Source: Acanthaster planci (Eukaryota > Echinodermata > Asteroidea > Valvatida > Acanthasteridae). Taken from it: a stretch of DNA of 64,000 nucleotides. The DNA lies in assembly GCF_001949145.1 (NCBI RefSeq), contig NW_019091605.1, positions 228,257 to 292,256 on the forward strand, in the 5' to 3' direction. Positions 48,271-59,115 of the stretch are shown in pieces. The position numbers were made by a program, and so were the translations under genes. The notes beneath the pieces are model-generated. The model did not search any database and was not told where the DNA came from. It saw only the letters and a program-made list of their open reading frames with translations. Numbering within the stretch: position 1 is the stretch's first letter; each line of letters begins with the position of its first letter.

Positions 48271-49835
48271 TGCATAATCTATCATAAGTGTACCTTTTCC
48301 GGTTGTGATGCTGCCTCGACCCGGTATTTCGTATCGCGTCGTGGGCTAGCTGAACCGCGCGTTAACCCAGGGCCAGGGCGATTTTGTTGCGTACCACAAC
48401 ATAGAGCCTGAAAGTTAACCCCTGGTGGCGCGCTTCATGACTCCTAGGGGCGCAGACCACGAATTCAAGTGAGAATTTCTGGCCAGCTCATTAGCATTAA
48501 AAGTGCCCCCGCAGTATCTTTTGAGCAAGGAGATATTTTGGCCCCCAAAACGGTGAGATTGTGTAAATCTTTGCCAAGATCAACTCCCTGGGTCTTTGAG
48601 CTTTCGTATGAAAGCACAATGACTATAAACTACGGTCGAAAAATGGTCCTAAGTGCCGCACAAAGTTAAGGCTTGCCACTTGAAAAATGGCTGCAACCTG
48701 ACTTCGGAAAAATCACTTTTTGGGGGTGATTTTGTTTTGTGGGAATAATTAAAAATGTATTTGGTTAACCCATAAAAATTGAAAAGAAATTGAAAGATTA
48801 GTGACCAGACAAGACTTTCATTTGTGTTTCAGAAATATCAGGGATGTTGGCGTGCATGTTATTGGGCCCTGAACAGTGCTGATTTTGCACTGTTTTCAGT
48901 TGGGTTTGAATCAGTGGACTGTACCCCCAGGGATCGAGACCAGTAAATAACTAATTGCCATAGACAACAGTGATAAATATCCCTACTTCACTGAAAAAAT
49001 TCAGGAAAAAACTACTCACAAGTTTCACGGATGTTTAAGGTATATATCAAAATATAGCCCACTTCTTTATCTTTCATCGACCCTTTCAATTTTCAGTGGC
49101 TTAACTGATGACCTTTGAAGATATTTCTCTCCGAGCTCCAGAGAAAATCACCCCTCAAAACAGTTAGGAGGTCCGTAGCCATTTTGGAAATTGATGCCTA
49201 CACTCCATGGCAAAATAGAGCAATTTAGAGGACCCCGTGTGGTCCGATACTTTTAGAAATACAAGCTGACAGTACTGCCCCTGGATTTATCGACCTTTTT
49301 AACAAACCACCCAGTCCACTTGCCACGAAAGGCTGTAGCAGAGAATTTGACAGCTACAAATCGTGATTCGGTCCGCGCGCGATTCACGCAATTTTGGACC
49401 TATTAACTGGCCTAAAACAACCTTTAGGATAGGAGCATAATGTGGAATAATTTTAGAATTTGTAATTTTTCCTGTTTGAATTCGTTAACTTCTCAAAGAA
49501 TCATATCAGAAAAAGGCCTTTGTGAAATATTTGCTAGCATATTGATTTACAGAAACTAAAAACGTATCTGACCTGAAGGAGAAATATCCTGCCCAAATAT
49601 AGATGGACAGTTACGAAATAATATTAGTAGTCTGTCAGCAAAAGCTAACATGAAATCAGATCAAAATATTTTATACATTTTATAATTTACCAGAAAATAA
49701 ACTTAGGCCTAAAGGTATTATCTGCGTTTATGATCCTGAATTTTAATCTGACCAATGCTGATAAGAACGGCGTCAGGTCAACTCAACTGAGTCTAAAACC
49801 CATCGATTGCATAAAGGTTAATCTTCATGTCACGG

Positions 49836-50501
49836 NNNNNNNNNNNNNNNNNNNNNNNNNNNNNNNNNNNNNNNNNNNNNNNNNNNNNNNNNNNNNNNNN
49901 NNNNNNNNNNNNNNNNNNNNNNNNNNNNNNNNNNNNNNNNNNNNNNNNNNNNNNNNNNNNNNNNNNNNNNNNNNNNNNNNNNNNNNNNNNNNNNNNNNNN
50001 NNNNNNNNNNNNNNNNNNNNNNNNNNNNNNNNNNNNNNNNNNNNNNNNNNNNNNNNNNNNNNNNNNNNNNNNNNNNNNNNNNNNNNNNNNNNNNNNNNNN
50101 NNNNNNNNNNNNNNNNNNNNNNNNNNNNNNNNNNNNNNNNNNNNNNNNNNNNNNNNNNNNNNNNNNNNNNNNNNNNNNNNNNNNNNNNNNNNNNNNNNNN
50201 NNNNNNNNNNNNNNNNNNNNNNNNNNNNNNNNNNNNNNNNNNNNNNNNNNNNNNNNNNNNNNNNNNNNNNNNNNNNNNNNNNNNNNNNNNNNNNNNNNNN
50301 NNNNNNNNNNNNNNNNNNNNNNNNNNNNNNNNNNNNNNNNNNNNNNNNNNNNNNNNNNNNNNNNNNNNNNNNNNNNNNNNNNNNNNNNNNNNNNNNNNNN
50401 NNNNNNNNNNNNNNNNNNNNNNNNNNNNNNNNNNNNNNNNNNNNNNNNNNNNNNNNNNNNNNNNNNNNNNNNNNNNNNNNNNNNNNNNNNNNNNNNNNNN
50501 N
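49836..50501. other. assembly gap (666 N)
   Basis: A run of N adjacent to the 3' side of a DIRS-like fragment read on the minus strand. The missing sequence may hold more of that element. Confidence 0.97.
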
Positions 50502-50682
50502 CATGATACTGAAAGCAAACATTCATGAACAAGGAGACCTAGGAACGGTGTTGGTGGAAGTGAAAGGCTGTTGATGAAATACCTTTTTTTATCCCATCTC
50601 CAGGTGACTTCCAGCTGTAAACTTTTCTCTGATCTCCAGCGTTGCATGTGACGAAAAAGATAGTCAATCGGAATCAAAGGCT

Positions 50683-51660
50683 TCAGATTTGTTGAGGCGG
50701 GGCACCAAAAGTGGAGTAAATGCAACTAAACTGCCCTTGAGTGAAAAAGCCTGATAGCCAAACTACTTCTATACAGGCTGCCATCACCCTGGGAAGTCTC
50801 ACAAACTCCTCCAATGTTGCCTGAGGCGTAAATTTCTTAACAAACTGTGGGCCTTCCTCCCCTGGGGAAGACAAACTACATGTACACTGATATTGGTTTT
50901 GAAGTGACCGCCTACATAAACAAGATTCTGGTTGGGATTCAAATTGGACTTCCCATTGTTGATAATGAAACTGCAACGTCCTATCAGAAAACGCAACGTG
51001 TTGACCTTTTCTTGAGCTATAAAACTTTGCTCTGAGCGCGTATAACTAATACAAGTAGTCTAAACAAGGGAACACACGGGCGTCTTTCATTCTCGATTTG
51101 GCCACCATTAGAGCAAGCCCGTGGAGATGACGTTAGGCCGAAGGTGAGAACCCGAAACTGGAACGAGCTACCCCTGACTTCGAACTGCCAAAACCTTCTG
51201 GGGCATTCTACGACTGGATTGTGCATGAAGGTATCTACTAGGTCTGGTGCACAGAGCCAATCCTCAGGTTTCAACGTCCTTTTTATAGATCCGAGAGCCT
51301 CCATTTTAAACTTCTGCTTTAGTTCATACACCTATTCAGAGGTTTTGGGTTTAGAATCGGTCTTAAACCTGAAGGTTTCTTTGCCACTTGACAGATGCTG
51401 AGTAAAACCCTTAACCCGAGGTTCCGGCTTAATGGCTGTCTTTTACATTAACAGCTCGTTAAGCTGGTCGCACAAAACAGACGGCCTTACTGATATCTTT
51501 GGGCCTACTGGTGTGTTCTTGACGCCTTTGAACTGAGACATATCCTGGAATTCCAAAAGGTGACAGAACTTCACAATGTCAAGAACCCACCGGTTGTTTG
51601 AGACGCCATACATCTACGCTTGATGAGACCCCCCCACTGGATGACTAAAAGAACCGGAAG
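50683..51660 (-). mobile_element. DIRS/Ngaro-like retrotransposon fragment (RT and RNase H)
   Basis: On the minus strand, degenerate frames give an RT lead-in (LDIVKFCHLLEFQDMSQFKG), then 51331-51017 with KMEALGSIKRTLKPEDWLCA, DLVDTFMHNP, FQFRVLTFGLTSSPRA, and then 50996-50683 with NLNPNQNLVYVGGHFKTN and TLEEFVRLPRVMAACIEVV. The order and the DWL-DL, FRVL-FGL and KSNLNP-Q-YVG signatures are those of DIRS-type RT followed by RNase H. A YLDD box is not visible and stops break the frame. No tyrosine recombinase was found; it could lie in the gap. Confidence 0.7.
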
Positions 51661-51836
51661 GACCCGCATGGTCCTATTTTGACTTGAAGGTTGACAATCC
51701 TTTGTCAACGGGTACTTTGTCGAAAAGGCCTCTCTTCTGATGACCCCCTTGAAGGCTGGCTTTGGTACCACGAAAATATCCCCCATCATAACTAGGCTTT
51801 TCGGACGGCCCTGGGGACCATAAACCAATCCATCCC

Positions 51837-51945
51837 TCTAGACTCATTGGGCCGTGGTGGAAGCTGCCCCGGGCCATTAAGGTGAAAAGCAACAGCTGGA
51901 CGGGGCCAGTGGTATGTATCGACCGCACTGCCGCTCAGACTGCAA
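51837..51945 (+). repeat. dispersed repeat, inverted copy at 63826-63930
   Basis: CATTGGGCCGTGGTGGAAGC, AACAGCTGGACGGGGC and GGTATGTATCGACC-CACTGCCGCTCA recur on the minus strand at the window's right edge with roughly 80 percent identity by eye. It adjoins the DIRS-like fragment and may be its terminal region. Confidence 0.55.
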
Positions 51946-52049
51946 TGTGATGAGCGCAATGGTTGAATTACCGCACTGTGTACCACTGGCTCAGTGTGGA
52001 GAAGGGGAGGACCGCGGCTATGGTCCGTGGCAGGACCAGGGCGCGGCGG

Positions 52050-52235
52050 CGCGGGACACGAGGGTGTCTCGCCCGGCAAACGGTTGGGACGTAGCGGTGA
52101 TGGGCGGCTACGATGCTACAACTCGCTCTGATACTACCCTGGGCTAGTTCACACCACACTTGCATCGGTCAAGCTGAGCTAGCTGGGCATCCACACTAAT
52201 GGTTACTGCATTTCACCATAAGAACGCCTATTTCA
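52050..52235 (+). repeat. dispersed repeat upstream of the insulin-like gene (copy A)
   Basis: It shares GGGTGTCTCGC, AGCGGTGA, CTACGATG-TACAACTCGCTCT, TTCACACCACAC-like, AGCTAGCTG, GGTTAC and CTGCA-TTCACCATAAGAA with 57218-57377, in the same orientation. It is non-coding. Confidence 0.6.
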
Positions 52236-53429
52236 GAATTACTGCACAAGTCTCATAAAGGGTCCAACCGCCGCACTAAGTAAGGCTTCGCTCCGCAAAA
52301 CAAAAAAATTATACCCTCCTTTTCCACATTTCTCTTACCATTCATTCTCAGAATAACTCAGTCAAACTGTTGATTGGTTTGCCTGGTTGTTAAATGCTGA
52401 CCATTTATTCACTTGAATAACCGAAGTTCTACTGCGATTGTAGTCAACGCATATTATACGTCACGCAGGCGGGTTTCCTACTATGCTGCCGGGGGCTTCT
52501 GGCCGTCCCCGCTTTCAGAGGTAAGTCAGTAGGTGGGGCTACGAGCGTAAGCGATAACATTGCAAATGTCGAAAATAACATTAATTTCTATCAAAATGAG
52601 GCTAAAAATGGTTGTTTTGGTATTAAATCAAAGCTCAGAAAATTATCATTTGAGATATGAAGATTTCAAGTAATTCTGATGATTTGTTGAGGAGATAATC
52701 TCGATGACGTTAGGCAACCGACTTTTTGTTTGGTACAAAGGGATATACCACAGCAATCCAAGTGAAGTGTTTCTGCCATTTAACATACCTTATCACACAA
52801 GATCATAGGCTCGCATGCAGGAAAAAGCGTGTATAGCGTGTGATGATGAATCGTCAATATTTTAATCAACAATTATTGTAAGCTCAAAGTACAATTAACT
52901 GGCAAAAGTGTGCAGTCATCACTGAAACATAATTACTTTAAATACATTCACAGGCACAGTAACCTAACTACCGTATATTTGACAATTTTTTTCAAGTGGG
53001 TGTCACATTTTATTCTGCTGGTATTTTTCATCTAGGTAAACTAAACGCAGCGTTGCTGTAGTTATTGACTTGTATTGATTAAAATTAAATATTGCTGAAG
53101 GTACCAAATGCTTTTCGGCATAGCAGTAATCGAAAGCCGGAGATTAAAAGAAAATAAAATGGGACAAATTTTTAGAAGTTTTTAAAAGAAACTGTGTAAA
53201 TTTATCATTTTGTTTGAAAAAGAGTTCGCGGAGTTCAAGTTTGTGATTATTAGTATAATTTTCAGAACCGAAAATACTTACAGCCACAGGCGTTATTAGT
53301 TTGGTCTAATTATATAGTAATGGAACTGGACAAAGACATCATTCACGTGTCTTCTTCAAATGGGTAAGGAGGATTTTTCCTGGTACATCAATTTCGACCA
53401 CAGTAACATTTGATTGCCTCCAAACTGCT

Positions 53430-53436
53430 TATAAAG
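53430..53436 (+). promoter_or_regulatory. candidate TATA box of the insulin-like gene
   Basis: TATAAAG lies about 115 bases upstream of the ATG at 53549, leaving room for a short 5' leader. Insulin-family genes often have TATA promoters, but the match is short and this region is AT-rich, so it is only suggestive. Confidence 0.4.
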
Positions 53437-53548
53437 ACATGATCTTGCCACAGTTTGGCATACTGAGGCTCGGCGTGTACTGCTTCTTCTAGTGCAACCT
53501 TTGTTGTTAATACCGTTGGTTCAACAGCTTACAATCACCACCATCATC

Positions 53549-53591
53549 ATGAATCGATTCATCGTTTTGCTGCTGCTCTGCGCCATTGCAG
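53549..53591 (+). CDS. insulin-like gene exon 1 (signal peptide)
   Basis: ATG followed by NRFIVLLLLCAIA, a compact hydrophobic signal sequence. The exon ends in phase 1 at a strong donor, GGTGAGTT. A run of CAT/CAC codon-like bases precedes the ATG. No other in-frame start is near. Confidence 0.8.
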
Positions 53592-56330
53592 GTGAGTTGA
53601 TAATTTACGTAGCCTCTATTGGTGTTCTCTCGTGGTTACGCGTTCATTAAAAGTATCTTACGGCTCTGTGTTAGCCTTTGAATGTTGGCCTTGCCCATCA
53701 AAGCTGCCTAATTGGTCCCTGAGCGAACTAGCGATGACGATGTCGTAAACCTTTCGAACTTCGTCAGCCTGCACTCACGCTATAGCTCATGCACCTCATC
53801 AAGGGCTGTGGGCCTTTCCGATCCTTGTGCGTACCCTCCGTGAACAAGCGATTATGCTACCAACGTGTCTGTTCGACATACAAACAATGCATACACAATC
53901 TGAGACTCAAATGCCGCGGTGAGCTGGTCACAGGACGGACAATCCCGCTCATTGGGTACAACTGGGTAGAACTGCAACTGCATAATCTCTTTTATGAATG
54001 TATGAAGAATCTAATTCTGTGGGCGAAATCGCTGAATTTTCTGAATTTTTTTCCTTTAATGTTTTGGTGTTGTCGAACTTCGGAACGTATTCTTGTCGCG
54101 CGCGGGGACCACAGGCTCCCTGGAATTCCGGGTCGTTCTGGCTATTTCTAGCAGCCCTTTCACCATGTGCGCCGTGCAGGTCGCCTCACGCCACTTTCAG
54201 GAACTAAAAGCAGACTGAGTTTGGATTACCAATTAAGACCTGAGATAATAATAAACACTCCACACCCAGCAAATAAGGGAAATTTTCTAATTTTTAAAAT
54301 GTTATTTAGGTTTTGTGCGTTTGTAATGAAATAAATTAATTTGTAATATGTACCTCTGTCACTTCGTTTTCTTTAAATCTTAAATTCCGGTGGTTTTCTT
54401 TATAGTGCAACAAATCAGTGGCCACCCAGACGCGGCTGTCAAAGAGGGAGGGAGAGCGTAAGCAAAGTTATCTGTAGTTTGCTTAAAATAAATCTTCAAA
54501 AAGACATTTATACTGTCATTGGTCTGTTTGATAAGAAACAAAATTAGTCGGACTTAGATTGTAAATACCGTTTTTTGGCAATACAGCAAAAATCCCCCAA
54601 AGACTCATTTTATGTTAAGGCAATTTTTGTGTGCTTGTCCGCATCCCAACTACAACTCACCTTGTGACAATGTTCATGGTCCAATGTCAATGACTTGTTT
54701 CTGACCTAATTAATCAACATGCCAACGTGATATTTGACCTTCAACCTGACGAAATGTGGCCGTATTGTCATTGCTGATCGGCAAGAAAAATATCAAACCG
54801 TTAGAAATGCGTTCACTCCTCAGTATCTTTGTTATTAACTACAAAACCAACACTTCCAAATAAATATGGAATCGAATTTAACCTGACAATTTGGAATATG
54901 GAGAGCCAATTACTTCGATATTTGGGGTAATTTATTTTTCAATTGCGAGGTGTACTAAAGAGCGTGCCCCGGCGCTTTACATCAACTTTTCCGGAATTGT
55001 CAAGATGTTAGGCAGTTTTGTATTGTAATCCACTTAAACTTTCGCTTCTCTGATTACAAGAAAATACCTTGTGAGTTACACCTAAAGCATTCGATATTTT
55101 CATCTACCTTTCATGCCTTGGCAAACTGATTAATTTTTTTCAGTGGATTCAATTATGATTTATTTTAATAGGTTATTATCTGACCCTAAATTTCCTTTGG
55201 CTGCCCAACCCACCCACGTTTAAGAGGATGATTTCACTTCTTTGATTTAATAAATTCAGTCGAAATTCTGACATCACCTTTTGACTGGAGTGTAATGTAG
55301 CGTTTGAGGCATTCAGATGTCGTTGATCCAATTGATGCTGGTTGATGTTTTGTCAACCGTAGTGTACTTCATTGGTATTAAAGCACAACCTTTAATTTAT
55401 AGAAGGTGGTATAAAGGCTGTCTTGGACTTTTTTTTCTAGGGTTCGCGGCCATCCGCACTACTGTGGAGCGACTCTTCAAGAAAAATACCGCGAGATTTG
55501 CCACGCATTCCGTGCGACCTCCAACCAAGGTAGTTAAACCAAAAATCAGGTTGAAATGTTGTCTCGATCTCTCACCTGTGGTGTAGCCAGGAGAGAAAGG
55601 ATAATCTCCCCGGGAAGGATGGCTTCCCCTCTTGCCTCCTCTGAGACGAGCCTGGTTACGTAACTGTGTCTCAGGAACCTTCTGTCAAAAAAACCCCCAA
55701 AAAACAAAAAACAAAAAGAACAACAAAACCAAGAAAGCCGCTAATTTCAGACTAATTCAATTTCAGCATTGAGACCCCCCTCTAATTTCTCACCAAGGAT
55801 TTTTCAAAAAAAAGCGATTGCATAATGTAAGACCTCGTAAAGCACTGCTTGTTACGATGCTGTTACATAACCGCTCCTCTTCAAAGCTTGCAGAAACTGA
55901 AAACTGAAATGCAGAATGGTGATTTTCATGCCATTTCGATCTTTTCTGATTTCACGCCTATTGTTCCAATTTATCGGAGTTAGGAGTCCCACCATGTCTC
56001 TGTCGACAGACTGTTCACATCATGCAGAAGAAGGCTGCAGAACAACGTTTTTGCTAATTTAAGGGCCCTCTCATTTCTCCTCAATCTGCTGTTTGAAGAA
56101 TTTTTTTTTAAGTTGGGCTAATAAAGAAATACAAGACGTATAGAGTTATTTGTAGTTAACTTGAACAAAATCAACATTCAACTTTTTCCCCTGTCACTCA
56201 TGCTGCAGAGTTTCTGGATTCAAAGGACGCCAACACATTCTTGTTTGGACGTGGTATCGGGAAGCGAAACCTTAACGAGGAATGCTGCGGTGAGGGATGC
56301 TCCGACGAGGAAATTTATGAACTCTGCTAA
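53549..56330 (+). CDS. insulin/relaxin-superfamily prepropeptide (4 exons)
   Basis: Exons are 53549-53591, 54406-54457, 55441-55529 and 56209-56330. Their 306 bp give 101 residues plus TAA, with all junctions GT-AG and phases 1, 2, 1. Residues 1-14 (MNRFIVLLLLCAIA) are a signal peptide. The B chain holds CGATLQEKYREIC at residues 40-52, the C-x11-C pattern with conserved CGxxL. A C-peptide of about 25 residues ends GIGKR, a dibasic convertase site at 80-81. The A chain is NLNEECCGEGCSDEEIYELC, with CC-x3-C-x8-C, ending at the last Cys as in relaxin-type A chains. The phase-1 intron in the C-peptide is the hallmark position of this superfamily. The product should be a secreted two-chain disulfide hormone. 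The relaxin RxxxRxxI cassette is absent, so insulin-like or relaxin-like class is undecided. Expression is unproven. Confidence 0.87.
54406..54457 (+). CDS. insulin-like gene exon 2 (pro-region)
   Basis: A 52-bp exon encoding VQQISGHPDAAVKEGGRA, between TTTATAG and GTAAGC. It has no recognisable motif of its own. It is accepted because it alone joins the phase-1 end of exon 1 to the phase-2 start of exon 3 without a stop. An exon between signal peptide and B chain is unusual for the family. Confidence 0.65.
55441..55529 (+). CDS. insulin-like gene exon 3 (B chain)
   Basis: The exon encodes VRGHPHYCGATLQEKYREIC then HAFRATSNQ. The acceptor is a textbook polypyrimidine tract ending TTCTAG at 55435-55440, and the donor GTAGTT follows CAAG. 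The C-x11-C spacing, CG-x-x-L and a branched residue before the second Cys fit B chains. Arg at the chain boundaries offers monobasic cleavage sites. Confidence 0.85.
56209..56330 (+). CDS. insulin-like gene exon 4 (C-peptide end and A chain)
   Basis: The exon follows CTGCAG at 56203-56208. It encodes the rest of the C-peptide (EFLDSKDANTFLFGRGIGKR) and the A chain with CCGEGC, SDEEIYELC and stop. A possible weak poly(A) hexamer, AATATA, lies about 120 bases after the stop. Confidence 0.87.
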
Positions 56331-57217
56331 AGGAGAAACCAAAGTGAACCCAGCTGACTTCTTGCCATGGGCGTATTCAGCTTTAAAACAAATAATGTTT
56401 GCTCTCTCATACTGAAATATGATTAGTGTCGGTTTTCTTCATTGAATAATGAATATAAAATGGCATTTGCTTCCCTTTTGACATGTCGTTGAACATTCAG
56501 TACGTAGCTCCTATTTCTCTCTCTACCTCCCATTTTGGGGGGAGTCGATTCAGCCCCAAAGTGTCAGCTGTCTCAAAACACACCTTTGGACCTTGACATG
56601 CACAGCAAAAAAAAGGCAAGTTTTGATCCAACCGAATGGATCCAACTTCTCTCCTAGCGGACAATTAATGGATGGTCATCGCACTGATCACCCCTTCAGG
56701 TTCCTCAAGGTTGAAACGAAGTATTAAACGACGTAACAGCTTATCTTTCAAACTAAAACATCTTTCCCATTCAGGCAACTATGTACTTGTACGCGAGACT
56801 GTTCTTTATTTTGATGAAAAGTCTTCTGATCAAGCAATTAAAAAATAAAACGAGAATGACTCTTGCCTGTAATATGCTTTTGGGTAATCTGACGAATGCG
56901 ATAAACCACCAAACTATAGCAAAAAAGGTTTCCATGGCAATCCATGCTTATGCATTATTGGCAATTCTCCTTTAGGAGTTATGCCTTAATTTAAATTAGC
57001 AAAACTAACTACAAAGGGCCTACTTTATGATTATCTCGCCCTCACAGCTGTTCTTCCTGTTTGCTATTTTATCTTTTCCATCAGCACAACCGTGACTTGA
57101 GTCAGCATGAAAGATTAAAGTTTACTTGCAAAGCAGTCAATTTGTAAAATGTGTGATAATTTTTAAAACATATAGCTCCTGGACATTGCAGAACGAACAG
57201 CTAATAAGCTTGACCAG

Positions 57218-57377
57218 AGCGGCGAGGGACACTGGGGTGTCTCGCTCGGCTAGCGGTGACAGGCCACTATGATGGTACAACTCGCTCTACCGGGCAGGTT
57301 TGCATCACACGCGGTCCTAGCTAAGTTAGCTGTGTGTTCACATGGTTACCTACGCACTTCACCATAAGAATGAGTAA
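57218..57377 (+). repeat. dispersed repeat downstream of the insulin-like gene (copy B)
   Basis: A direct copy of the repeat at 52050-52235, with GGGACACTGGGGTGTCTCGC, TACAACTCGCTCTACC and CACTTCACCATAAGAA. The two copies bracket the insulin-like gene at about 1.5 kb and 0.9 kb. Confidence 0.6.
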
Positions 57378-58088
57378 AATATGGGGGCGTTAGAATTTTA
57401 GAGGTTTGTGGGTGCGCAACACTACATGTCCCTATGCAAACTGAGGACAGATTCTTCTTCAAGCGGACAGTGTGGTCTTATTGACACAATTCCCCCGGTT
57501 TCTTGAGCGGTAGGTCGGTTACGAGGAACTTTGCACTATTAAACGTGAATATCGTCTTACAACATTTCACATAAACCCGCTTTAGTTACCATGGAAAAAA
57601 CTTCCTGCGTCAGCGACTTCTTGAAAAACGAGTCTCTCGACCTATACCAGCTGGGTTTCAACTACATCTGCTCCACGAGCACTTGTGGGCTCGTGCTGGC
57701 GCCGTATGCCGGTGTAGACGGGAAATCTGTCCCCCAGTAAAATTGTCCGCTGGGACAGAATTACCACATAAAAGTGTCACCTTGGTCCGGTAAATCAGTC
57801 CCCCTCAAACTTATTCTGCCCCCTCGGTTATTTTGTTCCCCCTCGTTTTGCCACATAGAAGTTGTCATTTTCGTGCTGGGTTGATGAATTCAGTCCACAT
57901 AAATACAGTTAGATTATTTTAGCCATTCATCAAGTTTTCAAATTGGGGATGGGGATACGATATGTAAAATTAACCAAGCTATGTTTCTTCACGAAATCGG
58001 ACATGGTAGCAATCCATATTTTGCACACTTCTTGCAAGAGTAGTAATTACTCTCAGTTCTGGCGCGGGTGGCGCAGGGAGGTACGTTA

Positions 58089-58232
58089 GCCTTGGTCAAG
58101 GCGTTCATCATTCGTCACAGCTCAGTTCAGCGAGCACCAGCCGCTAAAAATCAAAGTTAAGAGCGACCTCACGCGGTCTAAGAAATATGCAAATCAGCGG
58201 AACCACGACGAACGCCTTGTTGCAACCGTTCG
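58089..58232 (+). repeat. dispersed repeat, + copy of an inverted pair
   Basis: It shares TAGCCTTGGT, TCATTCGTC, AAGAGCGACCTCACGCGGTC, GAAATATGCAAATCAGC and CGAACGCCTTG-TGCAACCG with the minus strand of 58983-59115. Confidence 0.65.
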
Positions 58233-58408
58233 CTGAAGCTTATATTTTTCTTTACTTTTCGCTAGAATTCTAGTGCACGACCTCGTATGCGAATATGAAT
58301 AGGTGCAGGCGTGTGATGAGTGCACAGTGACCGATCTCAGCTAAGTACACATAAAGGGCTCATGCATAATGCATCAAAGTGAACTAGTATGCAAGATAAT
58401 AATGTAAA

Positions 58409-58504
58409 ATGGCGGACCTTCCAAGACCACTGCAGCACGACGAGTTGTCTTGTTTCTTGAATTCCGCTGAAAATAAATTAATGTTGGGTGATTTTCGTGC
58501 AGCA
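58409..58504 (+). CDS. speculative 5' coding exon of an unrecognised gene
   Basis: ATGGCGG in a good start context (AAAATGG) encodes MADLPRPLQHDELSCFLNSA then ENKLMLGDFRAA, up to a donor-like GCAGTAAGCC. I recognise no family. A possible continuation, 60492-60539 (KGTTSAQSMTALSTLK, ending at GTAGAA), keeps phase 0 but its acceptor is weak. It may be chance. Confidence 0.22.
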
Positions 58505-58982
58505 GTAAGCCTTACTTTCTGCGGGGTTACGACTTTTCGTGAATTTGCCAACAGACAACAAGGAAGTCTGTTATTTTTCAGGCTGAACCTTTCTGCTCGG
58601 AGCTCCAGTCAGACCAGATGTAAAGCCCATAGCGTTAGTCAAGTTGTGACAATTGTCTTTTAATTTGTCAAAGCAAAACTGAAGGTTGCCGACCAAGTCT
58701 GTATTGTAACTGATGAAGCCAGATAGCGTTGTCCACTAATTTAAATCGTTGGAAAAAATCAATACGCATTCGATCTCCGATTACTCTGATCAGCTGGCAA
58801 AATTTATACTTTTGACTTGTCATGTACATGTATTGCCACACGTGCGCTCAGTTAACCTTGCATCCTACGACCAACTTGAATTATACACTTACTAATGTGA
58901 TCCAATCCAAAAGCATATTTAAAACACCGGGTCTTTTCATTAGCATAATGAGCACCGCCCAATACAACTTCCGCGGACGGTC

Positions 58983-59115
58983 CGGTTGCACCAAGGCGTT
59001 CGCCCTGGTTCAGCTGATTTGCATATTTCGTAGACCGCATGAGGTCGCTCTTCGCCTTGATTTCGAGCGCAAGGTGCGCTCTGCGACGAATGACGAAAGC
59101 CTCTACCAAGGCTAG
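58983..59115 (-). repeat. dispersed repeat, - copy of an inverted pair
   Basis: The minus strand reads GAGCGACCTCATGCGGTCTA, CGAAATATGCAAATCAGC and GAACGCCTTGGTGCAACCG, matching 58089-58232. The open frames here on both strands are translations of the repeat. Confidence 0.65.

Larger units (their letters stand above)
45494..49835. other. gene-poor region upstream of REEP5
   Basis: No exon is recognised. It contains G runs (46086-46099 and 46290-46301), a non-LTR 3' fragment (47621-48070) nested in an older repeat, and otherwise AT-rich sequence without clear structure. TACATG words become rare here. Confidence 0.5.

Noticed and set aside
49730-50725. Open frames of 230-310 codons
   Set aside because: They run through the 666-N gap and are not real translations.
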